From positions 657,329 to 721,328 of the forward strand of contig JAMPAQ010000001.1 in assembly GCA_023667145.1 (NCBI GenBank): a stretch of 64,000 nt of DNA, read 5' to 3'. A program made the position numbers and the translations under genes. The notes beneath the pieces are model-generated. The model was given only the letters and a program-made list of their open reading frames with translations, searched no databases and was not told where the DNA came from. This stretch comes from Pseudoflavonifractor sp. (GTDB taxonomy: Bacteria > Bacteroidota > Bacteroidia > Bacteroidales > Muribaculaceae). Positions 1 to 8,790 of the stretch are shown one piece after another; positions within the stretch are counted from its first letter, which is position 1, and each line of letters starts with the position of its first letter.

Positions 1-18
1 TGAAACCTCAAAGACCAT

Positions 19-52
19 AAAAAAGAGGCTGCGCCTATTTTGACACAGCCTC
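19..52 (-). terminator. Rho-independent terminator of the rlmN operon
   Basis: GAGGCTG (25-31) pairs with CAGCCTC (46-52) around a 14-nt loop. Read on the minus strand the stem is followed by six T residues (plus-strand A19-A24). It lies about 70 bp past the rlmN stop, so it ends the minus-strand transcript of rlmN and probably proA. Confidence 0.75.
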
Positions 53-123
53 CTGTTATTATATGTACACTTATAGCGCGGCAGTTCACGGTAATATGAG
101 GGCACAGCGGCTCCCAGTCACCG

Positions 124-1143
124 TTACTGGCGGGCTTTGCCGGCCAACATGCCACATGCCGCCATGATGTCCTCACCACGGGAGGCACGGATAGTCGCAG
201 TCACACCAAGCTCGTTGAGACGGTCGCGGAAAGCGACCATATCCTGCTCTGATGCCGGACGCAGATTGACACCGGGGATGGCGTGGAAGCGTATCAGGTT
301 GACACGGCACTCCAGGCCGTGCAACAACCGCGCCAAGGCATCGGCGTGACGCAGGTCGTCATTGAGTCCGCGCCAGCAGATATACTCGACCGAAAACCGC
401 CGCTGATGGGAAAAGTCATACTCACGTAACATCGCCAACACATCGCGCAGCGGATAGGCACGCTCGACTGCCATCAGCCCGGCACGCTCCTCGGCATAGG
501 GCGAGTGGACACTTATGGCCACATGCACCTTGGTGGTGTCGAGCAACACACGTAACTCCTTTATCTTGCCTATCGACGAGACGGTTATACGCTTGGAACT
601 CCAGGCGAGTCCCCATGGGGCAGTAAGCACCTCGATAGCGCCAAGCACCGCGTCGAGGTTGTCCATAGGCTCACCCATGCCCATGAACACTATATTGGTC
701 AACGAGCGGCTGTCAGGTATCGACAGCACCTGGTTGATGATGTCAGACGTGGTGAGATTGCCGTGAAATCCTTGCTTGCCAGTCATGCAGAAGCTACAGT
801 TCATGCGACATCCCGCCTGCGACGAGACACACAGCGTAGCCCGCTCCCGGTCGGGGATATACACCGCCTCAATATCACGGCCTCCAACACCGTCAAACAG
901 GTATTTGACAGTGCCGTCGGTTGAGCGGGCCTCGGCCTTGGGCGCGACACGTCCGACGATGTATGACTCTGCAAGCCGTGCCCGGGCCTTGAGCGACAGG
1001 TCGGTCATCTCATCTATGCCGGTGACACGCTTGTCATAGAGCCACCGGGCCATCTGCTTGGCCGAGAAAGTCGGCATTCCACACTCCGCAGCCACGTCAC
1101 GCAGCTGCCCAAGCGTCATTCCCACGAGTCTGCTCTTATCCAT
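124..1143 (-). CDS. rlmN: 23S rRNA (adenine2503-C2)-methyltransferase RlmN
   Basis: Radical-SAM enzyme that methylates C2 of A2503 in 23S rRNA and, in characterised relatives, of A37 in some tRNAs. The 339-aa length is normal for the family. The radical-SAM cluster motif CRMNCSFC places the three Fe-S ligands at C112, C116 and C119. The tail ends in AACGMLAG, whose C330 matches the methyl-carrying cysteine needed by the two-cysteine mechanism. The GEPMDN motif for SAM binding is also present. The gene starts 28 bp after the proA stop and is probably transcribed with it. Acts in the cytoplasm. Nothing is missing, so identification is secure. Confidence 0.96.
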   Translation of the reverse strand: MDKSRLVGMTLGQLRDVAAECGMPTFSAKQMARWLYDKRVTGIDEMTDLSLKARARLAESYIVGRVAPKAEARSTDGTVKYLFDGVGGRDIEAVYIPDRERATLCVSSQAGCRMNCSFCMTGKQGFHGNLTTSDIINQVLSIPDSRSLTNIVFMGMGEPMDNLDAVLGAIEVLTAPWGLAWSSKRITVSSIGKIKELRVLLDTTKVHVAISVHSPYAEERAGLMAVERAYPLRDVLAMLREYDFSHQRRFSVEYICWRGLNDDLRHADALARLLHGLECRVNLIRFHAIPGVNLRPASEQDMVAFRDRLNELGVTATIRASRGEDIMAACGMLAGKARQ

Positions 1144-1171
1144 ATTGCACTTTGTTTGGACACAGTGTCAG

Positions 1172-2416
1172 TCAGCGCACCTGGCCGTCACCGTAAATCA
1201 GATACTTGTATGTCGTTATCTCCGGGAGAGCCATCGGGCCTCTCGCGTGAAGTTTCTGGGTCGATATGCCTATCTCGGCACCAAAGCCAAACTGGCCGCC
1301 ATCGGTAAACGCCGTTGACACGTTGGCATAGACACATGCCGCATCAACTTCCCGCAAGAAGACCTCAACCGCCTCCTTGTCCTCGGCCACGATACACTCA
1401 CTGTGGCGCGAACCGTAGCGCTCGATGACATCAAGAGCCTCGTCCATGTCTTCAACTGTCCGTATCGACATCTTGTAGTCGAGCCATTCGCGCCCGAAGT
1501 CGGCATCGGTGGCATGCTCCAGCAACGGATATCGCCCCGACAGCGCCGTATATGACGGCCCGTCGGCATATATGACCACATTCTTTCCGGCAAGCGGAGC
1601 GCACACCTGCGGCAGGTCGGACAGGCGCGAGCTGTCGACGACGAGTGTATCAAGGGTATTGCACACACTCGGACGGCGTGTCTTGGCGTTGAACACGATG
1701 TCGCGTGCCTTGACAGCGTCTCCCGATGAATGGAGATAGGTGTGGCACACCCCTGCCCCGGTCTCTATGACGGGCACAAGCGAGTTCTCGCGCACATAGT
1801 CGATAAGTCCCTTGGAGCCTCGCGGTATTATGACGTCAACCCACTGTGACGCCCGCAGCATCTCGGCGGTGGCCTCATGGGATGCCGGCAACAACGTCAC
1901 CGAGTCAGTGTCCCAGCCCTGACACTCGAGCTCACTCTTTATCATGCCGACCACGGCACGGTTGGTGTGGTCGGCATCAGTGCCGCCCTTGAGCAGACAG
2001 GCACTCCCGGCCTTGACGCACAATGAGAACACGTCAAACGTCACGTTGGGCCGTGCCTCATATATGATACCTATCACCCCGAACGGCACCGTCACCTTGT
2101 CGATGCGCATCCCGTTGGGACGCGTCACCGAACTGAGCACGCGGCCAAGCGGAGAGGGCAGCGAGGCGACACTGCGCATGTCGGACGCTATGTCGCGTAG
2201 CCGCTCGCGTGTCAGTTTCAGACGGTCATACTTCGGATTTTCCTTGTCCATCCGCTCCAGGTCGAGCACGTTGGCAGCGAGTATCGAGTCGATGGAGGCC
2301 TCGGTACGGTCGGCAAGCGCCATCAGCAGGCGGTTGACCGCCGACTCGTCGCGACGCGCGACATCGCGTCCGGCCCGCCGGGCCGACTCAAATGTTGATT
2401 GCAGTGTCAGTTCCAT
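1172..2416 (-). CDS. proA: Gamma-glutamyl phosphate reductase (glutamate-5-semialdehyde dehydrogenase)
   Basis: Second step of proline synthesis: NADPH-dependent reduction of glutamyl 5-phosphate, the unstable product of ProB. The 414-aa protein is full length for the aldehyde-dehydrogenase-like ProA family. The catalytic cysteine sits in RRPSVCNTLDTLVV at C252, and the cofactor region PFGVIGIIYEARPNVT (111-126) and the segment SACLLKGG are intact. proB lies immediately upstream on the same strand, with a 140-bp gap that carries a possible second promoter, so proA may be expressed both with and without proB. rlmN follows. Confidence 0.96.
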   Translation of the reverse strand: MELTLQSTFESARRAGRDVARRDESAVNRLLMALADRTEASIDSILAANVLDLERMDKENPKYDRLKLTRERLRDIASDMRSVASLPSPLGRVLSSVTRPNGMRIDKVTVPFGVIGIIYEARPNVTFDVFSLCVKAGSACLLKGGTDADHTNRAVVGMIKSELECQGWDTDSVTLLPASHEATAEMLRASQWVDVIIPRGSKGLIDYVRENSLVPVIETGAGVCHTYLHSSGDAVKARDIVFNAKTRRPSVCNTLDTLVVDSSRLSDLPQVCAPLAGKNVVIYADGPSYTALSGRYPLLEHATDADFGREWLDYKMSIRTVEDMDEALDVIERYGSRHSECIVAEDKEAVEVFLREVDAACVYANVSTAFTDGGQFGFGAEIGISTQKLHARGPMALPEITTYKYLIYGDGQVR

Positions 2417-2489
2417 AATATCTTGTCTATACGAAGTCTACAACCGCAAGTCGGCACGCATGGGAGATGCCATCAAGCGATTTTCGTCA

Positions 2490-2497
2490 CAAATATA
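2490..2497 (-). promoter_or_regulatory. Possible proA promoter
   Basis: Minus-strand TATATTTG matches the Bacteroidota -7 consensus TAnnTTTG. A TTTG about 22 bp upstream could be the -33 element, but the spacing is slightly long. The transcript would have a leader of roughly 65 nt before proA. I see no hairpin or other element in the rest of the 2417-2556 gap. Confidence 0.35.
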
Positions 2498-2556
2498 TCT
2501 CTAATATCTCTCACTCGCAAATATCTATCGCGGGCAAGAGCGTACGCCCCTATCTT

Positions 2557-3639
2557 TCAGTCGATATAGAGGTAGTCGGCGTGGATGATGGGACGCGCAC
2601 CCGATGTGCCTATGACGGCCACGGCATCAGCCATGTCATACCCTATGCGGCCAACGCCAATCACAGTGCCGTCAGGCCCGATGACCTTGACAATGTCATC
2701 TTTCTCAAAGTCGCCCTCGACTGCCGTCACGCCGACAGGGAGCAGACTTGCACCACGTCCCGAGAGCAGGGCCTCGGCCGCCCCCTCGTTGACACGCACC
2801 GCCCCCTTGGCGAAGTCCTCGCTGTGGGCAATCCATTTCTTGACGCCCGACGCCGACTCGCGTGCCGGGTGGAAGAGCGTGTAGGGGACATCACGCCGTG
2901 GCGAGAGTATGTCGGCGAGTATATTGTCACGCTTACCGTTGGCGATGACCACGGCGATACCCTCGCCGGCCACCTTGCGGGCTATGCGGTATTTTGTAGT
3001 CATGCCGCCGCGCCCCATTGACGACTTGCCGCTCTGGATCACGTCTGACACGTCCTCATCGAGAGCGATGTCCGTTATAACCGATGAGCCGGGCAGCGAC
3101 GGGTCGCCGTCATACACCCCGTCGATGTTGCTCAATATCACAAGCGCTTCCATCCCCATCATCGCCGCGATGAGTCCCGACAGCTCGTCGTTGTCGGTAA
3201 ACATCAGCTCGGTCACCGACACGGTGTCATTCTCGTTGACAATCGGTATCACACCGTTGGCGAGCATCACCTCCATGCAGTGCTTCTGATTGAGGTAATG
3301 GCGGCGCGTCGAGAAGTTTTCCTTGGTCGTGAGCACCTGACCACAGGCAATGCCATGGTCGCGGAACAGCTCATAGTAACGGTTGATGAGTTTGGCCTGA
3401 CCGACAGCTGAGTATAGCTGACGGGCCGACACGGAGTCGAGCTTCTTGTTCTCGCGCAACTCACTGCGGCCCGAGGCCACCGCGCCCGACGAAATCAGGA
3501 TTACATCCACCCCACGGCGACGCAACTCGGCTACCTGGTCGACGAGGGCCGACATGCGGGTTATGTCGAGTGTCCCGTCACGCCGGGTCAGTACGTTGCT
3601 TCCTATCTTTACCGCGATGCGGCTGTATTTGGTTTTCAT
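2557..3639 (-). CDS. proB: Glutamate 5-kinase
   Basis: Phosphorylates glutamate to glutamyl 5-phosphate, the first and usually feedback-inhibited step of proline synthesis. The chosen start gives 360 aa beginning MKTKYSRIAVKIGSNVL. A longer reading frame reaches 3702, but it would run into the end of the upstream acyl-CoA synthetase gene and adds 21 non-conserved residues. The amino-acid-kinase domain includes the opening KIGSNVL and ISSGAVASGR. The C-terminal 80 or so residues match the PUA domain found in full-length ProB. The start is 22 bp after the synthetase stop. Confidence 0.95.
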   Translation of the reverse strand: MKTKYSRIAVKIGSNVLTRRDGTLDITRMSALVDQVAELRRRGVDVILISSGAVASGRSELRENKKLDSVSARQLYSAVGQAKLINRYYELFRDHGIACGQVLTTKENFSTRRHYLNQKHCMEVMLANGVIPIVNENDTVSVTELMFTDNDELSGLIAAMMGMEALVILSNIDGVYDGDPSLPGSSVITDIALDEDVSDVIQSGKSSMGRGGMTTKYRIARKVAGEGIAVVIANGKRDNILADILSPRRDVPYTLFHPARESASGVKKWIAHSEDFAKGAVRVNEGAAEALLSGRGASLLPVGVTAVEGDFEKDDIVKVIGPDGTVIGVGRIGYDMADAVAVIGTSGARPIIHADYLYID

Positions 3640-3661
3640 TATCTTACTTGTTCCGGCAACA

Positions 3662-5326
3662 TTACTTTGCTCCCTCACCACCGGCATCGCGGATGGCCAC
3701 ACGGCGTATCTTGCCGCTTATCGTCTTGGGCAACTCATCGACAAACTCCACTATGCGGGGATATTTGTACGGTGCCGTGACACGTTTCACGTGGTTTTGT
3801 ATCTCCTTGACGAGTTCATCGCCGGCACGCTCCTTGTATTCCCGCGACAGGACGATTGTGGCTTTTACCACCTGTCCGCGTATATCGTCGGGGACGCCGG
3901 TTATGGCACACTCCACCACGGCGGGGTGGGTCATCAGTGCGCTCTCGACCTCAAATGGGCCGATGCGGTAGCCGGACGACTTGATCACGTCATCGGTGCG
4001 GCCAACAAACCACAGATAGCCGTCCTCATCGCGCCATGCCACATCGCCCGTGTGGTATATGCCGTCGTGGTATGCCTCGCGTGTCAGCGCCTCGTCGTGC
4101 AGGTATTCCTTGAACAGTCCGAGGGGCTTCTGCCCGTTGGTGCGCACCACAATCTCGCCCTGCTCTCCATCCTCAGCCCAACGGCCATCGGCTGTCAGCA
4201 GGTCTATGTCATACTGCGGACCCTTCTTGCCCATCGAGCCGGGCTTAGGCTCAAGCCAGGGATATGTGGCGATGGTGAGGGTCGTCTCAGTCTGCCCGAA
4301 TCCCTCCATCAACTTTATCCCAGTCAGTTTCAGCCACTCCTCATACACCTTTGGATTGAGGGCCTCGCCCGCGATGGTGCAGTATTTGAGCGACGAAATG
4401 TCATGCTTTGATATATCCTCGCGGATAAGGAAACGGAATATCGTCGGAGGGGCGCAGAATGAGGTGATATGATGCTCGGCGATCATGTGGAGCACATCGA
4501 CCGGCTCAAATTTTTCAAAGTCGTAGACAAATACGTTGGCCCCGGCAATCCACTGCCCGTACAGTTTGCCCCACACGGCCTTGCCCCAGCCGGTGTCGGC
4601 GAGGGTCAGATGCAGCGAGTCCTCGTTGAGATTGTGCCAGTATGAGCCTGTGATGATATGGCCGAGGGGATAGGTGAAGTCATGGGCCACCATCTTTGGT
4701 TCGCCGGTTGTACCCGACGTGAAGTATAGCAACGATATGTCGTCGTTGGTGTTGGGATGGGCGGGACGCACAAACGGGGCCGCCTCCTCGATGCCACGGT
4801 TAAAGTCATACCACCCCTCGGGGACTATCGGGCCTACCGACACGACGGCCTTGACCGACGGGCAGTCGGGCAGAGCCTTCTCAATGTGCTTGACCACTAC
4901 CTCGTCGCCGGTAGCCACGATTGCCTTTATGTCGGCCATGCGGCAACGGTAGATGATATCCTTCTCGGTCAGCAGGTGGGTGGCCGGTATCACGGTTGCC
5001 CCGAGCTTGTGGAGCGCGATGATTGAGAACCAGAACTGGTAGTGGCGCTTGAGTATCAGCATCACCATGTCGCCGTGCCCGATGCCGAGTGAGGCAAAGA
5101 ATGAGGCCGTCTTGTCGCTCTCGCGCTTTATGTCGCCAAACGTAAACTGTATTTTCTCGCCCCGGTCGTTGGTCCAGAGCAATGCCTTATTATCGGGGTC
5201 GGTCTCGGCCCAGCGGTCTACCACGTCATATCCGAAGTTGAAGTTATCGGGGACGTTGACCTTGAAATTGGTCATGAAATCTTCATAGGAGTCAAACTCC
5301 GTCTTATCCAAAAAACGCTCTAACAT
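3662..5326 (-). CDS. AMP-forming acyl-CoA synthetase (acetate or medium-chain type)
   Basis: Member of the ANL adenylating superfamily, which converts a carboxylic acid, ATP and CoA to acyl-CoA. The 554-aa chain has the nucleotide-binding loop YFTSGTTGEPKM (201-212), the GFGQTETT adenylate motif (343-350), the hinge TGDVAWRDEDGYLWFVGR, and the C-terminal lysine of PKTISGKIRR (K539). The substrate cannot be read from sequence; acetate, butyrate or another short to medium chain are all possible. It lies directly downstream of an XRE-cupin regulator gene with a 65-bp gap and no clear promoter, a pairing that suggests the regulator controls it, perhaps in response to its product or substrate. Confidence 0.88.
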   Translation of the reverse strand: MLERFLDKTEFDSYEDFMTNFKVNVPDNFNFGYDVVDRWAETDPDNKALLWTNDRGEKIQFTFGDIKRESDKTASFFASLGIGHGDMVMLILKRHYQFWFSIIALHKLGATVIPATHLLTEKDIIYRCRMADIKAIVATGDEVVVKHIEKALPDCPSVKAVVSVGPIVPEGWYDFNRGIEEAAPFVRPAHPNTNDDISLLYFTSGTTGEPKMVAHDFTYPLGHIITGSYWHNLNEDSLHLTLADTGWGKAVWGKLYGQWIAGANVFVYDFEKFEPVDVLHMIAEHHITSFCAPPTIFRFLIREDISKHDISSLKYCTIAGEALNPKVYEEWLKLTGIKLMEGFGQTETTLTIATYPWLEPKPGSMGKKGPQYDIDLLTADGRWAEDGEQGEIVVRTNGQKPLGLFKEYLHDEALTREAYHDGIYHTGDVAWRDEDGYLWFVGRTDDVIKSSGYRIGPFEVESALMTHPAVVECAITGVPDDIRGQVVKATIVLSREYKERAGDELVKEIQNHVKRVTAPYKYPRIVEFVDELPKTISGKIRRVAIRDAGGEGAK

Positions 5327-5391
5327 ATAGTCTTCTTGCTTATTAGCACAGTCAATAATCGACCCGCAGCAGCCGGGCCGCTGTTAATAAA

Positions 5392-5940
5392 TCACGATAT
5401 GACGGCGATGAACCTTACCGGCCGTCCCTCAAGCGCCCGCATCCCGTGGGGCCGTGTCGAGTCATACATCACGCAGTCGCCCTCATGGAGCTCGACGCGA
5501 TGGCCGTCGATCACCACCTCAAGGGTACCCTCGACAACATAGTCGTATTCCTGCCCGGGATGGCTGTTGAATGTCATCTCGCGGCTGTCGTCCGGCTCTA
5601 CTGTTACCATGAGGGGGGTGAACTTGCGCCGCTGGAAACCTGACGCAAGGGCCTGATAGCGGTAGGCACTGGTACGCTCCACAGCCGGGCCTTTGCCAGC
5701 GCGAGTCACATAGTATGATGCCATGCGCGGCTCCTCGCCAAACAGCAACGCCGACAACTCGACACCCATCTTCTCTCCTATCTCGTACAGGAAACTGACC
5801 GGGATATCACACTCGCCACTCTCGTATGACTCATACACTTTTACGTCGATACCGGTCAGGGCCGCCATCTCCTCGCAACTTAGCTCCACCGATTCGCGAA
5901 GTCCTTTAAGTCGTCGGGCTATTTCTTTAATGTGATTCAT
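5392..5940 (-). CDS. XRE-family regulator with C-terminal cupin sensor domain
   Basis: A 182-aa cytoplasmic regulator. The N-terminal helix-turn-helix of the XRE/Cro type spans about residues 8-62 (LKGLRESVELSCEEMAAL...). A cupin beta-barrel fills about 105-182, with histidines in FNSHPGQEYDYVVEG and YDSTRPHGMRAL in the places where cupins bind a ligand or metal. Such proteins sense a small molecule with the cupin and bind DNA with the HTH. It is first in a minus-strand run ahead of the acyl-CoA synthetase and has its own promoter, so local control of that gene is the likely role (inference). Confidence 0.88.
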   Translation of the reverse strand: MNHIKEIARRLKGLRESVELSCEEMAALTGIDVKVYESYESGECDIPVSFLYEIGEKMGVELSALLFGEEPRMASYYVTRAGKGPAVERTSAYRYQALASGFQRRKFTPLMVTVEPDDSREMTFNSHPGQEYDYVVEGTLEVVIDGHRVELHEGDCVMYDSTRPHGMRALEGRPVRFIAVIS

Positions 5941-5963
5941 TATGCTCCACTTTTAATTGGTAC

Positions 5964-5993
5964 GCAAAAATAATTATTTATTCTTATTCACAA
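5964..5993 (-). promoter_or_regulatory. Promoter of the XRE-cupin / acyl-CoA synthetase run
   Basis: Minus-strand TATTTTTGC (5964-5972) is a full TAnnTTTGC match, with TTG at 5991-5993 and an 18-bp spacer. The predicted start is near 5957, about 17 nt before the ATG at 5940. Confidence 0.6.
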
Positions 5994-6082
5994 CTGACAA
6001 TTTGAAAGAATAATCGCATTATTGCACATCAAATAGCCATTTGTGCAAAGATTTTAATACAATCTGTAACCCTCGCCGCTTT

Positions 6083-6105
6083 ACTTTTGCCAAATCAGCA
6101 AAAGT
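6083..6105. repeat. Short perfect inverted repeat containing a promoter-like arm
   Basis: ACTTTTGC (6083-6090) and GCAAAAGT (6098-6105) are perfect reverse complements around a 7-nt loop. The left arm with its preceding T reads TACTTTTGC, a -7-like sequence, but no -33 element is correctly placed. It could be an operator or a hairpin; nothing decides. Confidence 0.4.
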
Positions 6106-6191
6106 GCGGCACTCTCATTCCATTCCTTAACGCACGCCCCGCGATGATGGTTCACGGTCGTGAATGTCATATTTTTTTCAGGCTGTGGCGC

Positions 6192-6220
6192 TTGTGCCAT
6201 TGATTTTTTTGCTAACTTTA
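6192..6220 (+). promoter_or_regulatory. Weak promoter candidate for the DUF2851 gene
   Basis: TTG (6192-6194), 18-bp spacer, then TAACTTTA (6213-6220), one mismatch from TAnnTTTG. The ATG follows 28 bp later. Confidence 0.35.
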
Positions 6221-6248
6221 TCGGGCTTAACCGATTGACTGCGGCGAG

Positions 6249-7538
6249 ATGGAAAAACTGATGCAATATGTCTGGCAACATCGCCTTTGGAAGCCGGGGC
6301 CGATGACGACCACCGACGGGCGCAGGGTGATGGTAATCGACCCCGGGTTGCTCAACACTGACTCGGGACCCGACTTCTTCAACGCCAAGGTCTCAATCGA
6401 CGGCCACACGTGGGCGGGCAACGTCGAGATACACGTGCGTGCCTCTGACTGGTACCGGCACGGCCATGACCGCGACCACGCCTATGACACGGTGATACTC
6501 CATGTGGTAGGGCGCGACGACATCAGCGTGACGAGGCCGGGCGGCGAGACCATACCGCAGGTCGCCATGCCATGCTCCCCCGACTTTGAGCGGCGCTACC
6601 ACAGGCTCGTCGACAACGCCTCCACAGAGCTGCCATGCGCGGCTACAATCGCCAACCTGCCACCGATATATACCATTGACTGGCTCGATAGCCTCGCCCA
6701 TCAGCGGCTCTACGACAAGACCGACCGCATATTGTCGCGTCTCGCCGCCACCCATGGAGACTGGGAGGAGACATGCTATGTCACCATAGCCCGCGCACTC
6801 GGATTTGGCATCAACAGCGACGCGTTTGAGCGGCTTGCCGTCGGACTGCCCCTACGTTTCATGGGCAAGCACAGCGACTCGCCGACAGCCGTCGAGGCCC
6901 TGCTGTTCGGACAGTCGGGACTGCTCGATGAGGCTCCTTCATCGCCCTATGCCGACCGACTGCGCAAGGAGTACGCCTTCCTGTCCGACAAGTTCTCCCT
7001 GTCACCCTTGCGGTCGCCCGGTTGGCGCATGGCACGCATGAGACCGCAGAACTTCCCCCACCGGCGCATCGCGTTCCTCGCCTCACTCATCGCCGGCGGA
7101 TTCAAGATGATGGAGCGCATGACCGCCGTCCGCGACCTTGACGAGGCCCGCACACTGTTTGCCGGGCACCTGACCGGCTACTGGGCACGGCACTACTCGT
7201 TTAACCCCATCGATGCCGGACGCGATGTCTCGGCAATGAGCCGCAGCTCGATAGACATCCTCATCATCAACGCCGTTGTCCCCCTCATGTATGCCCGGGG
7301 ACTCCACTGCGGCGACGACCGAATGCGCCAACGCGCCATTACCCTGCTACAGAGCGTCCCGTCAGAACGCAACTCCATCGTCGAGTTGTTTGTCCGCGCC
7401 GGGGTCATGTCACCCGACGCGTTCACCTCCCAAGCCCTCATCCAACTGCGTCGTGCCTACTGCGAGACGCGTAAGTGTCTCTATTGCCGCATCGGTCACC
7501 GTATGCTCGCCGCCTCAGCCACCATCCCGGCACAATAA
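6249..7538 (+). CDS. DUF2851 family protein
   Basis: A 429-aa protein that matches the DUF2851 family widespread in Bacteroidota, whose function is not established. The N-terminal signature is clear: a start of the form MxxLMQYVWxHRLW, then LLNTDSGPDFFNAKV and GNVEIHVRASDW (about residues 34-70), followed by a long alpha-helical middle. The tail carries CETRKCLYCRIGHRML, a short cysteine-histidine cluster that could hold a metal. No signal peptide or membrane segment is visible, so it is probably cytoplasmic. It is a single-gene unit facing the convergent head-GIN gene. Confidence 0.82.
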   Translation: MEKLMQYVWQHRLWKPGPMTTTDGRRVMVIDPGLLNTDSGPDFFNAKVSIDGHTWAGNVEIHVRASDWYRHGHDRDHAYDTVILHVVGRDDISVTRPGGETIPQVAMPCSPDFERRYHRLVDNASTELPCAATIANLPPIYTIDWLDSLAHQRLYDKTDRILSRLAATHGDWEETCYVTIARALGFGINSDAFERLAVGLPLRFMGKHSDSPTAVEALLFGQSGLLDEAPSSPYADRLRKEYAFLSDKFSLSPLRSPGWRMARMRPQNFPHRRIAFLASLIAGGFKMMERMTAVRDLDEARTLFAGHLTGYWARHYSFNPIDAGRDVSAMSRSSIDILIINAVVPLMYARGLHCGDDRMRQRAITLLQSVPSERNSIVELFVRAGVMSPDAFTSQALIQLRRAYCETRKCLYCRIGHRMLAASATIPAQ

Positions 7539-7656
7539 GCAACCTTACGACACAACATAGCGCCATCTCCGGCTTGCTGGATAAGACCGTATATGACAAC
7601 GAGCCGACTCTCATGAAGGAACCAGCCCGTAATATCCGGTCACAGCATCGCGCCGA

Positions 7657-8517
7657 CTACTCCTCCACGGTGGGATACTGTGAGTTTATCTTACCAAGAT
7701 TTATGTCAGACTGCCCCGACGAACGGCTGGAGATTGACTTTATCTCACCCGTGCCAAACTTCATGTCGCTCTGTCCTGAGGCGCTGAACACGCCACGGTC
7801 AGCGACAATCGAGCCCTTTGATTCAAAATCGCTTTGTCCCGAGGTCGATATATCGACAAGCGTAGCCTTGACGTTCCCTTTTATCTCCCCGTCGCTCTGC
7901 CCCGACAGACTCATACTCAACTCGCGGCACACGTAGTCACCTTTGAGTTCGGCCTCGCTCTGCCCCGACACCTTGAATGTCATGACATCAGCCTCACCAC
8001 CCATCATGTCGAGTTCACTTTGTCCGCCGACAGTCACCGTCAGCGTCACGGCCTTTACCCGATTAGGCAGCTTCAGCTCACTCTGACCACTCGCCTCAAG
8101 CGTAAAGGACTTGGCCTCGATAGGGGTAGTGACCGCGACCTCGCTCTGTCCGTACACTTTAAGCAATGCAATATCGGGAACACTCACCGTGGCGACCACA
8201 TGGGCACCATCCTTGGCATAGTCAAACTGGAGGCCATCCTTGTGAGACAGATGCAACACACCATCCTTGACCTCAACCTCGATATAATCAAGCAGATTGG
8301 CCGGGCCTGAGAGAGTGACCGGCGACAACTGTCCCTGCGCCACCTTGACCTCAATCTGACCCGACACCTCAAGGCCACTGAAGCCGTCGACGGTCACCGA
8401 CCTGCTGCCGACAGCCTCGGCCGCCTTGATTGTCTTAAACTGCCCGAGCGAGCCCGAACATGCCGGAAGCACCGCCACAATGACAAGAGCGAGTGCCATC
8501 ATAAAAAATCGTCTCAT
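7657..8517 (-). CDS. Head-GIN domain (DUF2807) lipoprotein
   Basis: A 286-aa exported lipoprotein. The chosen ATG gives the signal peptide MRRFFMMALALVIVAVLPAC with the lipobox cysteine at C20; the frame extends 20 codons further but those residues do not look like a signal. The rest is a beta-rich DUF2807 domain, thought to form a beta-helix and seen in the head of putative adhesins. A striking GQS(E/D) turn recurs eight times at about 17-24 residue intervals (GQSEVAV, GQSELKL, GQSELDM, GQSEAEL, GQSDGEI, GQSDFES, GQSDMKF, GQSDINL). Likely on the periplasmic or outer-membrane surface. Role unknown. Confidence 0.85.
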   Translation of the reverse strand: MRRFFMMALALVIVAVLPACSGSLGQFKTIKAAEAVGSRSVTVDGFSGLEVSGQIEVKVAQGQLSPVTLSGPANLLDYIEVEVKDGVLHLSHKDGLQFDYAKDGAHVVATVSVPDIALLKVYGQSEVAVTTPIEAKSFTLEASGQSELKLPNRVKAVTLTVTVGGQSELDMMGGEADVMTFKVSGQSEAELKGDYVCRELSMSLSGQSDGEIKGNVKATLVDISTSGQSDFESKGSIVADRGVFSASGQSDMKFGTGEIKSISSRSSGQSDINLGKINSQYPTVEE

Positions 8518-8542
8518 AATAATCTCTTTTAATAGTTTTCTA

Positions 8543-8550
8543 CAAATATA
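8543..8550 (-). promoter_or_regulatory. Possible head-GIN gene promoter
   Basis: Minus-strand TATATTTG lies 25 bp before the ATG at 8517. No well-spaced TTTG is visible upstream, so this rests on the -7 box alone. Confidence 0.35.
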
Positions 8551-8719
8551 CACCCTTTTGACGCAACCACGAGACAAAAAGTTGCACTGCCCCCGGAATT
8601 ATGCAAACCAAGACCCCATTTCATAAAAAATGAGCGCTTATCATCGCGTAATTATCCTCGTAATCATAGGGTGAGCCAAAAAAAGAGGGCATGAATGACG
8701 CTGTAAAGGATTTTTTGCC

Positions 8720-8728
8720 TATATTTGC
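8720..8728 (+). promoter_or_regulatory. Promoter of secDF
   Basis: TATATTTGC is a full -7 match. The predicted start near 8735 falls after an upstream TTG that would extend the frame to 8725, so it supports the ATG at 8791 as the real start. No clear -33 element. Confidence 0.5.
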
Positions 8729-8790
8729 AAGCTGAAAAGTTACGAATAAATCATTTTATAACTCTTTTAATCATATTTTTATCTAAAAAC

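Larger units (their letters stand above)
5994..6248. other. AT-rich divergent intergenic region
   Basis: Low-GC gap between the minus-strand regulator and the plus-strand DUF2851 gene. It holds an 8-bp inverted repeat at 6083-6105 and a weak plus-strand promoter near 6192-6220. I find no coding frame with family resemblance and no tRNA-like sequence. Confidence 0.5.

Noticed and set aside
3446-4411. A 321-aa plus-strand frame over proB and the acyl-CoA synthetase
   Set aside because: It spans the ends of two well-recognised minus-strand genes and has no family resemblance.
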